A stretch of 64,000 nucleotides of DNA, from contig NC_049993.1 in the NCBI RefSeq assembly GCF_000003815.2, positions 15,893,367 to 15,957,366 of the forward strand. Direction: 5' to 3'. Source of the stretch: Branchiostoma floridae (taxonomy: Eukaryota; Chordata; Leptocardii; Amphioxiformes; Branchiostomatidae). Under the pieces are notes generated by a model, which was not told the DNA's origin, searched no databases, and was given only the letters and a program-made list of their open reading frames with translations. Positions 22,101-37,000 of this stretch are shown here, one piece after another; positions within the stretch are counted from its first letter, which is position 1; each line of letters begins with the position of its first letter. The position numbers were made by a program, and so were the translations under genes.

Positions 22101-23871
22101 GTACGGAGCTGTGTGGACGCCAGTAAACGAGTCCATGGTAATTAATAAGGAAAGATAAGAATTGAAATTGTCGCAATCCATGCTATGTCTATGATTGATT
22201 TTGAAAACGGTCAAACTTTTCAGACAGTGTCGCACTGTCTATTGTCGGTGAATGAACCAAAATCTGAAATTAATTAGCCTCAATTCTTTGTTATCCTGTC
22301 ATCTCAATTCAGTTTTAGCACGCCAAAGAGATTTATCTTTTACTTGTTAGGCAGAGAAGACAGATGCTATGTACTATGTATACGGTACTAGTATTTACAG
22401 GTTCATTGTTTTGGGCAGGGAACTTCTGCTAACTCCTTCCAACAAGCACAACTAACAATGGACCTCAACTTAACGTCTCAAGCTAGTACCTAACCCTTTC
22501 CAGTAGCGTGCATCAGGTTTGACAAGTCCATTAGCCCTTGTTCACGGCAAGTGAAAGTGCTGATCGGGCAAGTGCATGACCTACCCCACTTGCCCGATTG
22601 GGCAAGTAAGATTTTTCCATGGGTGAGATTTTGATAATTATACTTTTTACAGTCATGGCATCAAGCATTGGTCAACACAGAAACATAGAGCCAATAATAA
22701 AAGAATTCCATTGCTAGAAATGCAAAGTCATAGAGCTTTTAATGTCATTTAAATTTCGGGCAAGTGAAAAGTTGGTTCGGGCAAGTAGATTTTCTATATG
22801 TACTTGCCCGATAGGACGAGTGAATTTTATAAAACTTGTCCAACCCTGGTGCATGTCGGGTGAGTGACACAGCTGGGATTCAAACTCCTAAACTCTTAAT
22901 GGTCCAGAGACAAAGTCACTACAATATTGTATCTACTGTTGTTTAGCTGGCCTAAGTCCTCACGAAGAAGAAGAAAGGAAAATCAGACGAGATTTCCAGC
23001 CTTTTGTAGCGCCGGCTGCCAAGACCGCGGGAATCAAGACGAGGAAGGTGTCGTTTGATGAGTACCACACCACATGGAGCGGCATAGCTACGTCTAAAGC
23101 CACTCCCGCCATGAAAAACCCTTGTGAGTATGGGTTAGATGTTTGACTTTGAAAGAATGAGCATGAGATTTGGTAAATGGATGAATGAATGAAAGAAAGG
23201 ATATGCGATAAAGCCTGTTTTGCATGTGTTGTATTTCTGTCTCCATCTTATGATTTTTTTAAAGCCATTTGTTGATTGAAATTCTGTGTTCTTAATTTTT
23301 GTTGTGAAATCTGTCACTTCAAATTCATGTTATTAACTTCGTCAAGTTCAGATTTTTTGGGCAGACACTGAAAAGCAAATTTTTACATTTTGATGCAGTC
23401 TTTAAAATAGGGGCCATGCGAGGCCATGTGGAACTGCAGCCGACTCACCAAGGCAGTCACATACATTGATACACCGAATGGGCAAACACCTTCTGAAAGT
23501 TGACTCATCAATACACTGTCTACCATAAAGCAAAGTTCATGCCCCGCTGTCTTTCACGTTACAATGTTTACAGATGCTTCCAGATTTTGGTCGCACTACA
23601 TTTTTAGCCCTACGTCATTGACTCTGGAGTTCACAGGTAAATACTGTGTTCTGCTCCCTTGTGTACAGATGGCTAGGGCTATGTTCAATGTTCAATGTAA
23701 TTTCATGACATTGTGATGTGAGATATTTGTTTCTTGTTGTTCCTCAGTGTTAGAGTCTATCCGTGACGACCCTATACGACAATCCTCCCACTACGGACTG
23801 ACTGTGGAGCAACTGCAGGACCAGATGAAGAGACAACTGGAGGAGTAAGTACTAAGTACATACATTAAGTA

Positions 23872-23902
<31 letters not shown>

Positions 23903-24945
23903 GTTACATACATACATAGACATACATGTAGTACTCTATTGAGTTGTAGCATTAACAAACTAAGTTCCTCTTCTAGTGTGATCTTAAGTTACATGTATTA
24001 TCCATCATTATAGTTAGGTTCCTGTCGCTTTGTCCAGTCTCTGATTTAATCAAGTTCTTTTAGCATAAGGTATGGACGACCTCTTCTCCTTTTTGCTTTT
24101 GGGGTGTCATCGTGGTGACATAATGGTTCGGGTGCCCCAGAACCAAGAGTTACTGTGTTTGAAGCCCTGGTGCAATTGGATCAAACATTACAGTCTGGTC
24201 TCCAAGTTGACATCTGTAGTCACCTTGATAGATGATTTGGCATGTCATCTCAGATAGGATCGTAAAGCAGGAATTCTTGTGTTTTATTTTCAGATTTTCA
24301 TTTTTTTATGTTTGTGCTCTCTCCCCAGACACAATGCCCTGATGTACGGGAAATTTGTAGATCATGGAAAGACGGACGACCAACGCGAACAGAAACTCAT
24401 GAAGATCAACCAGATGAGGAAAGTTTACATGTCCAAAAGAATAACAGGTAGGATCTTATAATCATGTTTTTATAGAGTGTTTATTATGTTTACTGGTACC
24501 AGAAGTTAACATTGTTTCAGGTCAGTTTCTTCTTGTCCAAGCTAGTAAGGTTAATGACCTGGACTGGCTGGCTGTCACCATGGTTACTGGCAAAATAGCA
24601 GACATCCTGTGGTGTTGGATTACATAATGTAGCAAGTGGCAGGACAGAGCTGGTGGTGCTGGTCACCATTGTATATACATGTTTTTGTCTAAGAATAACC
24701 AGAGCAATAGTTTGTATACCATGGGAAGGTAAATACCAGGCATTTGCTTGCAAAATTTTAATGTTATCGTTCTAGTTTATGTCTCACAAGTGATCTCTTT
24801 CCTTCCAGAACCCTCCACCCCCACCCCGAGTGACACCAAGGAATTTGCTCCCCCCAAGGAGAGTGAGGAACCCTGGGAAAAAGAGGTCGATGACCTCGTG
24901 GCCTGGACACACAACCTGGATGAGCAGCACCTAGAGTCTGTGTGA
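19117..24945 (+). CDS. UBE2U: Ubiquitin-conjugating enzyme E2 U
   Basis: Ten coding exons: 19117-19182, 20206-20290, 20421-20513, 21015-21112, 22011-22137, 22947-23123, 23574-23636, 23748-23844, 24329-24447, 24809-24945; 353 residues, all phases closing. The UBC fold spans about residues 1-150, with the HPN motif at 79-81 and the catalytic cysteine C90 in TGRPCIDYLDN, the position expected for UBE2U. It would accept ubiquitin from E1 as a thioester and pass it on with an E3; the substrates are unknown. The C-terminal extension keeps the KTxxxSFDEYHTTWSGIATS block shared with human UBE2U, then adds a charged, coiled-coil-prone tail (VEQLQDQMKRQLEE) and an acidic end. Intron 2 has a GC donor (20291). 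Introns contain a 508 bp inverted-repeat element and an ACAT microsatellite. Confidence 0.95.
19247..19345. repeat. Short tandem repeat, AAGTACCCCC units
   Basis: Four AATAAAAGTACCCCC-like units occur in UBE2U intron 1, arranged as two pairs about 55 bp apart. This looks like a small tandem duplication. Confidence 0.75.
19801..19970. repeat. TA/GA microsatellite and family B MITE fragment
   Basis: 19801-19826 is a (TA)n run passing into (GA)n. 19909-19970 carries the right end of family B (CCCGCTACCGCGAAATTAAA, ending TGCATTTACAGTA). Both are within UBE2U intron 1. Confidence 0.7.
21278..21785. mobile_element. Element with perfect 53 bp terminal inverted repeats
   Basis: 21278-21330 and 21733-21785 are exact reverse complements over 53 bases; the left begins ATTCTCCACTTACACACTTC and reaches GGTTCCGGATATGG. 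The 402 bp interior has no open frame of note. The perfect ends suggest a recent insertion into UBE2U intron 4. No target duplication longer than 2-3 bases is evident, and no superfamily could be assigned. Confidence 0.9.
22541..22860. repeat. Dispersed repeat with GGGCAAGT words
   Basis: In UBE2U intron 5. It contains many copies of GGGCAAGT in both orientations (GCCCGATTGGGCAAGT, TACTTGCCCGATAGG). A diverged copy lies at 58203-58480, sharing GGCAAGTGAAAGTG, GCTGATC and ACTTGCCC in order. A probable non-autonomous transposable element. Confidence 0.6.
23871..23935. repeat. ACAT microsatellite
   Basis: An (ACAT)n tract with a few interruptions in UBE2U intron 8. Confidence 0.85.
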
Positions 24946-27221
24946 AACTGCAGTAGGAGACCACAAAACTCCAGTATGATACCATAGTAGGCATATAGAA
25001 GCAATGTTGGCTAACACACATGCAAATTGTACAGGATAAGTACAAGTGGTTGCAGAGTTTAGGCATGTATATTTCTGCTGTTGACTTCTTTTAGTTATAG
25101 AATTGCTGTGATAACAGCATGGTATTCTGAAATTGGTTTCTTTGTCTCTGTATACAGTATATTGAGAGAATGCAAAATCGGATGACGAATTATAATTTTT
25201 GTAATACACACATTAAAGTTGAACACTGAGTTATCACATAATGTTGACTACTAAAGGGCCCTCAAAATATTCAATCCTCTAATTTTGCAAGACACTTAAT
25301 ATGTCTTACCTGTTTTAGAGTGAAGTTTACCTTTTGCACGACATGATACATGTAAGCTAAGCTCTTTTGTAAAATCTTTAGTTGTCGCAGTTGATGAAGT
25401 AAAGTTTGGGTGTTTGGAAATTATAACGACATTAAGGTTAATTCAGGGACTCTAATTACTAAGCTTGTACATACTTTTTATTAACTCAGGTTGAGTGGTA
25501 GAATCATGTGGCTATAATTCCAAAGATTAATGAACAACCATTATATAGATAGACCATATTGGTCTAGCTGGAGCCAAATTGTTTTATACAATCTTTAATG
25601 ATATTAATGGCTTTGTTATTAATGTTGGACTTCACAAACAAGACTGCAACACATATAAACACAGTCTGGTGTTTTTATTGTTTCTATCTAATTTTCGTAG
25701 CATAAGTTTTCTGCTTTTGATATGTCAGTTGTCTTTGTTTCAAAATCTAATTGGAACATCAAACTCTAAGTCTATGGCACTTTTGTCAAGATTTTTGCAC
25801 AGATTTGTAAGTGCTTTAACCTGGTAACAATGTGGCTATCTCTATGGGGATGGGATTGTAGACCGCTCTTTTCATAGGCCCCCATTGTGAAATTTAAGCG
25901 GGTTCTCTTGAGTTACTAGACAAAGTACAATGTTCCCAATTGGCGGCAATAACTCAAAAGACATGATCTTAAAAGACAGTCTGAAGCTCACAAGAGGAAA
26001 ATGTTGTCCAGTCTATAGTGTTTGGCACATTGAAACTGAAGAAACATTCACACAGCTATCATACAGAAAGCAGTCCACATACAGGCACCAAGACAAGATA
26101 TACAATATGACAAAGAAAAAATAATACTTATAATTGTATTTGCACTGGAGGTACAAAACAATATACATTCAACTATGTGATCACTTTGGTAACACATGTA
26201 CATGTATGAAAAGCCAGTTACTCAACAGAAAATACTTTACACAAGTCTGCAAGCTCTATAGGATGTTCAAGACAGCAACCTCTAAGGCAGCAACCATTCT
26301 GCCGTTTGTGAGTTGACATGCTTCATACATGTTTAAGGGTTGATTTTCAAACTAAACATACAACTGATTCTGTGTAATTCAACTGTGATCATCAACATAT
26401 TTGGCCAAACATCATCTGCACATGATGATCATCACTGGTCAATGTGTGTACACGATAGGGTAATACCACCCCATACGGGTTGACATACCCTTCAGCTGGC
26501 TGATTACAAGACGGAGATGCACCAGGTCTCCTTTCCAGGTGAATGGTTTAAATGTGATATGTTCATGTGTAGATATAAAGTAGCATGGTATACTCTTGAA
26601 TGTAACAAATACCATGCAGTAACACTAACAGGCTACCTTGTCCCTCCAATGACCTGGAGGTCAAGGGACTAGCTAGGTATGTAAGGTATGGTAGACTATG
26701 TGTCTGTTTTCGAGGTGAGCTGAACGGGGTTACAATTCTCAGAATGTGCGTACCCGACACTTTAGGCGATCCGCCTGGCTGTTGAATTGTTTGTATTTAT
26801 CAATAATCTACTATCAAAAACAACTGGACACCAGTGGTACATCAATTGCAATGTATTATACCTGCAATATCAGGTATGTCGAAGAGTTCAATTGTATTTA
26901 CAATAGAATTCATCATGGTTTTTGTTGGATGATTGGTCAACTTTGAAACTTAAGTATTTGCATCACAAATACATTACAAACAGCATCTTTTTCAACGGAA
27001 CATTTGGTAACAAAAGACGGGATACAATCCTTATATATGTGCTAACCCGACCTTATACGACTCTGTCAAAGTGATAGCATGTTGACGTGCAATATGCAAA
27101 TAATAATTGGGACAAAAGGCCATCATTTAGTGGGTTGACTTCCTAACTCGGGTTGGACTTATTTTTTGGCTACACCACAGGGGAGTAGCTAAGAGAACAG
27201 TTCCATAGGTTACTAAAGATG
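24946..27221. other. Convergent 3' region of UBE2U and FDX2
   Basis: Lies between the stop codons of UBE2U (+) and FDX2 (-), so it holds both 3' UTRs. ATTAAA at about 25211 is a candidate UBE2U polyadenylation signal. No further gene is recognised. Confidence 0.55.
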
Positions 27222-30352
<3,131 letters not shown>

Positions 30353-31079
30353 GTTTGTTATCCTCTTGCTAGGCGATACCAAACTGAAGGGGTAAAGCAG
30401 AGGTGAAAAAAACTTCCTAAAACATGACAATTATATAAAGAATAGTAACTTACTCTTTAAAAGTTAAAAATTGGTTGTTTAATTTAATATATCTATTCAA
30501 CAATCAGTTTTGACGACATATTTTATCGTAATTTACTAAATAAAATAGTTTGACCCCTACTATTGTAGTGAAACGACGAAGGCATGACTGCTATTGAGCG
30601 TAAAACTAGTCGCTTATTTAAAGCTAGCAGAATACTAATACATCGCATGTAAAACAATAATGTTGAATCATTTTATTCTACTGATATATTGCATAACATT
30701 GATGGTTATTTTTTGTTTGTTTTTTAAGATCTAATGTAGCTATTTTGGTCCGTGATAACCAGTGAATTTGGTTCTTAGTCAAATTATGGAATTATATTTC
30801 GAATGGTTCGCCGAATCTGAGGGCAGCTTTCCTCTGACTCCGATGGCTGCGTTTGGCAAAGTTTTCAGGCGCTGGAAGAAGAAAGCATAGCTGGAATTGT
30901 TTCTCGTCGCTCTACCGTTTTACGCAGTCCAGCGCGGGCCAAACAGCTACTGGATATTTTTATAGACATTCTAGAGGATCACTGCATACAACATGAGGTG
31001 AAGCCGAGCAAGTTTTGCCTCAGAAATTTTACATTTTCTTTTCGTCTGACTCTGAGGTAAAAGTCGTCCAACAACAAAG
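30353..31079. promoter_or_regulatory. Divergent promoter interval FDX2/CACHD1
   Basis: The FDX2 start (30352, -) and CACHD1 start (31080, +) are 727 bp apart, head to head, so both promoters must lie here unless untranslated exons intervene. The CACHD1-proximal half is C+G-richer. It contains a 34-codon ATG frame (30786-30890, +) and an overlapping ATG-less 79-codon open frame (30821-31060). Either could be upstream ORF sequence in a CACHD1 leader. No TATA box is obvious. Confidence 0.55.
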
Positions 31080-34000
31080 ATGGCGGCGGGGACTCCTGGA
31101 TTGTTGTTGCCGCATGCTGCAGTGTTTATGGTTCTTTTGTGGACGACTCTTGGTGACCCAGGCTTGGATTCTCCGGTAGCAGGCGACGGGGAAAGAAGCC
31201 TAGACAAACGGGATATAAGCGGGGACCACCGGGACGGTACAGGCGGGGATTTGCCGTTCGATTTGGGGAGTCTTTTCGGGAGAATGGCCCCCGCGAGAGA
31301 CGAGATGGAGGTTACTGTAGAAGTGGCTGCCCGTGCGTTAGCAGAAACACTTCACACGCTTGGCGACGAAAAAGTCGGAATTTTACCCATGCAGGTTTGT
31401 ATTAAACATTCTTTTCGTGTCTATATACGCTAAGGTATTCCTTTTGCTCAAGTATGGCGTTGAAATTAGAGTTTTTTGTGAGGTGCTTTGATCTTTCTAC
31501 CGAGCCACAGATGGCGAGTTGAGTGTGTTTTGCATGTTAGAAAAGACGTGTGAAAAACCTTCTTGGTTCCGCCTTACACCAAGGGAATAGGAATGTCTTG
31601 CCTGGAGGTTTTCATCCAAATAAGCTCAACAATTTCTTCTTCCTATGTCACACAGTAACATATGTTGTAAGTTTTCTATAGTATATTGACAGAATATAGT
31701 CTATATAGAAAATACAAAATTCACACACCCAGTTCAAATTATGTTCACTTAGAAATAAGGTAAATTTTAGGGGGTCTAAAATTTTCGATTTTTATATACA
31801 TGTATTGCCTTACAAAAAGGGCTCAAGTCACCATTTATTGTAACTAAGGGAACCTGAATGATATGTTTTTTTATAACTGCAAAAGTGCTTGTTTTATAAC
31901 TTAACTACAACCAAGGAGGTTTTTCAACCTCCTTGCTATCACATATTTGCTTGAATGACTTTCTCACCAATTCACACATACATGTACAATTTACCTTATT
32001 ATGCAGTGGTAGAAAAAAATAGGAGCTTGTACTCAAATCATCTGGGGAACAAACACTTGGCAAGTAAATGTGAAAATCAGTCAACAGGCATTTGTTTTGC
32101 ACCCTGTGTGCGTTTCGACTCATTTGAACTTCAAAAGCCAGTGATGACAAGGCAAAGAAAAGGAGCTAGAAGTTGGACCAAGCTGCTAAACAGTTTCTGT
32201 AAAGATGGTACTACACCTCATTCTGATGTGTGTTTATTTGGCTGTTTGTTTGTTTGTTTGTAGCACCTAACCGGTAAAGTGCCTAAAGGCATAACACACC
32301 ACTTGTGTACGGTAGTAATCTTATGCTACCGTAGGATCTGCTTGCCCAAGTGCACAACATTGTTACCTGCAAGGGCTTCAATTCCAGGTCCTAAGTCAAT
32401 TATAGGTATAAGACTTAACTTCAAGACTGGACATTTTTATGTCTATTCGTTGTTTGTTACTAATGTTAGCAGGTTCTAACCTTGACAGGGCATCCATGCA
32501 AATATCTACTAGTAGTATATTACTCGATTAGAAATCATTTTAAACAATTTTAAATAAATTTAACATTTTGATTTTGAAAAAAAAATAGGGCAGCAGGTCT
32601 TTCATTAGGAATGCCCCACTGACGCGGTGTCATGAATTAATGGAAAGAGTCAGTTAATTAAGATGTAAGTAAACCCTTATTGATTTTTTGGCGTCAGAGA
32701 GAGTAGAATTTTGTCCATGTGGCACTCCTGGATTTCCAACCCCGGAGATAATGCATTATTTAGTCCCCCCTTTGACTCTCCTGGCTTTCTGTCAGTGACA
32801 TTGCCAGAGAAATGGATGGATACAACAGACCACCTTTGTGACTGGGTCTTTTATGTCTTCCCTTGTGGGTACATCTGACCTTTCTAGTGATAAGCACTCA
32901 GCTAAAAGAAGAGCAGGAGGTTAGAAAAGTGAAGCTATCTGCCCCCTTTTATCACTCAATATATTTTGCGACAGAACCTAAGAAAACAACTGCCATTTCT
33001 TGAAGGAATCATCTAGTTACATGTGGGAGGAGAGAAATTAAGTTATGCTTTTTGTTTTGAGATCATATAAATAAAAAGCTGGTGACTTCCTTTTGTTGCG
33101 GTGACAAAGTGTTTATACCAAATTATAGCTTGAAAAGTGTTTTGTAAAGTCTGTCTAGACCAGACTGTATTTTTTTACATTGAATAAAAAAGGGTCAATT
33201 GTGCCTTTCTGCATCTGTTTGGATATAACCTTATCCTTATTATAATCTCATGTACAATATGGCTATAAGCATACCTTAAAGTTAAATATATTAATATTTA
33301 CCGGAAAATAGTTGTTACTCATATGGCAAGTAACAATAACAAATATTGGAAGATCAAGTCTCTTCCTTTCACCAAGACTACCAGGTTTTAACCTAAAGAT
33401 TTAGTGTTTTATCCAGCTTCTCAAGAATGTCTTCAGAAGGCTCTTGAGTCTTGGCGATACTTGGATACCTGAAGTGTGCATACCACAGGGCTTGTTGATC
33501 CTGTATTAGTACAGTAGATCTCTTTAAATTCACTCTTACTTTTTTTTATGTGGTGATCTTAGCATACCTTCTGAAATTATGGATATGAGAGATTACATTT
33601 AATGTATGGTACCTTAGCCCCTAGGACTGATTGAGACTGGTTGAAACTGAGAGATAGAGAATTCCCATGGCACAGTCATTAATGTCCTGATTTATTCAGT
33701 GGCCACAGTGCTAAAGATGAGATTGTTCATTCATGTGGGGATATTGGAGTGAAATGCCCCATTGATTTTTATGTGGGAAGCTTACCACTTCATTCAAGTG
33801 GAGATATGCACCTACCAATGGTAACACCAGAGTGTAATCGCAATGCAGATGGTCAAAGATGTTCAAAAATCAAAATACAGTGTACTGTTTTCGAGGAATT
33901 TGATACACTTTCTTTTTGCATTCCGTAGGTTTAGATTACATTTCTAAACCGGGGCCCGGCCGGGATGTTTAAAGGAATGAAAAATTAAAATGTATACCTA

Positions 34001-37000
34001 AAAATTTACACAAATCATGACCATGAATCTCATTTTGAAATGTTGTGTGTTTTATTTGTATCAATCTTTTTGCTCCCTAAAGCTGCCCGACTGGGCCCCG
34101 GCTTTGAAATGTGCCCTAAGCCTTACTAGTACTAACATGAAATATAACATGAAAGTTATCCATCTTGAAAAGTGGTGTATTTTTTCTGCCGAAATTTCTA
34201 AAATCTCTTAATTTAGCCTTTTAACATTATTCAAGGCACTTGGTACACTTTGCAAAGCGTTTTGTTACTAGTATCTCCTTGGAGCCAGAAAAAGAAAACT
34301 AGATTCACGATGTTCTGATGATTTCCTATTTTATACTTCAAGGTGTACTGTCAAGTCATTAATTTTTGCAGTGACTAAATGTTGCTCTGGAGGAAAAAAG
34401 GTTAGACGCATGATAATAACATTGTTCAATTTTTTTTCTTTCAGAAAATCTACGACTCTTTGTCATACTCAGTAAAATCATCAAATGAACAACAGACAAT
34501 ACAACAGGTATGTGGCCAGTTACATTATTAATAAAGTTTATTGCAAATTCTTGCCGTGGGCTAATTGCAGGTAACATGAGAGGTTCAGATAAAGTAAAGA
34601 CAATATGAAAGCTAACTCTAGGTCCTGGGTTATTAGGTGCAACTCCTTTTTCGAAGACAGTGGAAGACGAAAGATCCTTTTATATTATGTGTGGGTATTG
34701 TGAAGTTAGAAGGAGAATTGTTTTCTTTTTGTCGGTGAATGTTAAGAAGTTTGGATGGAATTTGGTGGCCTCTTCAAACAGCTCTTTTCTTTCGTGATTG
34801 TAGAAAGAGCAGTTTGACATAAAATGTGTTTCGTCTTCCACCATGTTTGATGTGCACAGTTTGCACGTTCTTTTACACACAGGTAACGTCTTGTACATTA
34901 TTATAAGTTATCCCTTTAATGTATTCAGTGAATTCAAACTTAAAGATTTCAGATATTACAGTTTTGTATTAAAGTAAAATCATTTATTGAGAGTAATGAT
35001 ATGCTAAGTAGAAAGATAAACGAATAATATAAGACAAAAATTTCTATTTGTTTGCTTTCTTGTAGTGTCTAAGCCAATAATTGCATTGTTTCTATATCTG
35101 TTATATGTGTTTTTTTATTCACAGTTGGCGAGAAATCTCAGGGACAAGTTGAATAATTACGTGGGAGCCTTGGACAAGTTGAGACGAAACGTGAGGAACC
35201 TGTACAGGACACATCTCCGCCACATACTCACACATAGGAACGACTGCTGTTACCTGGACAGTACACTCCTACAGTAAGTATAGCACCACATTGGAAATCT
35301 AACATACATAAAGGAAAAGTTAGCAGTTTATTTGTAAGTAATTATATTCATGCATGATCATAAGTATCAATGTCATATATGTTGATTTGTAGGCCAATTC
35401 AATTATCAACACGAAAAACATGTTAACAGCAAGTTCAGAAACTGAAACTTGATTTATTATGTCTCTGTCATTACTTTATCACTTGCATTTATATTTTGAT
35501 TGGTGCCTACCTCTGTGTGAGGGATCCCAGCAGCATACTGGATACTACTATGATAACTATCACTGGAATTTATATTCATTTCTTGGTACCTGGTTTGTTA
35601 TGATAACCCTTTTTTTGCAGTCAGTGCTAGGACTGATTTTGTAAGTTATGGTAAAATGTAGTATTTTGAGGCTGTAACTTGTAAGGGCAATAAGTTGTTA
35701 TCTACTGTGTCTAGGGCATGATGTTGGGAGGGGGAACCCATCCCTCTCTTCCTTCACCTTTTACTAGTTTACCTCCCCAACCAAAGTCAGGTACCCACCT
35801 TGATACAGAGTGAGGAAAGTCGTGTAAAGTGCATTTCCCAAGAGCACAACATCGGTGGATTTAAACCCAGGACCTCTTGGTTCTGGAACGAACACACTAA
35901 CCAAATTATACCAACACTATGTCACACGTGCCTGAAAATCCCTTGCCAGTGTCCGACAAGTTGTACTGGCAATGGAATTTCAGTCTTTTGTTTGGCACAT
36001 TTAAGTTTGCAGTGATTTACTTTGTGGTAGTGGGAAAAATGGAGTGTTCGCGGTGGTTTTAAGTTCGCAGTAGTACTGTAGACTGCAGTCTCATACAGGA
36101 AAAATGTTTGCGGTGGCTTTAAGTTTGGGTGAAGTGGGTGAGGGGGGGAGTGGCCCGGAGAGGGGGGGGATCCCCCACCTCTCTGGAGGAGAAGCTGTTG
36201 CATTTTACCCTTCTCAAATACATTTTGAAGCCTTCTCCTGCAACTTGAGCTGAGAATGTGACAAACTAAAGACACAAAAAAATCAAGCCCAATGAAGTAC
36301 AAAAAAGAGCATTTAATAACTCTATTTACAGCAAATTTTTACAGATCAATGTCACTCATAATGATTGTCAACAGAACAATTTCTACTGTTTAAAACAACT
36401 CAAAAACATGTCAAACTATATCTTAAAAAAAAAAGGCATGGAAATATTCAAGATTAATTCAAAGCTCATCGTTACAACTTAACAGGTGTTTATAACAATA
36501 GAAATGACCAAGACATGTACTACATTTAAGAGTATTCAAGTCGACATAAACATTAATACAAAGCAACATTTTTTTTAACTTAAACAGATGTTTATAACAA
36601 TAGAAATGATTAAGACATGTTACTACATCAAGGAGTATTCAAGTAATTCAAAGCATCATCGTTATAACTTAACAGGTGCAGGTGTAACTGTTATAACAAT
36701 AGAAAATTCAAATGATGTTCAAGACATGTTACTACATTAAGGAGTATTGTCTATTTTTAATTTACAAGTACATCATGTTTGAGAAAACTTGTAAAAAAGC
36801 AACGATAAGTTCGACAATATATCAAGAATTATTCAATGCAAATATTAAATTGTTAACGTTACAATTATTATCCGTTTGAAAATGATTTACTAAACACGGT
36901 ACCTTTGGAAATTCGCCTTCGTTTCAGCGGCCCTTTTGGTCAGATCGTCCTTGTTAGCGGTGATCCGCGGCGATGTCCCAGTGTTGTCGGTGTTTACGGT

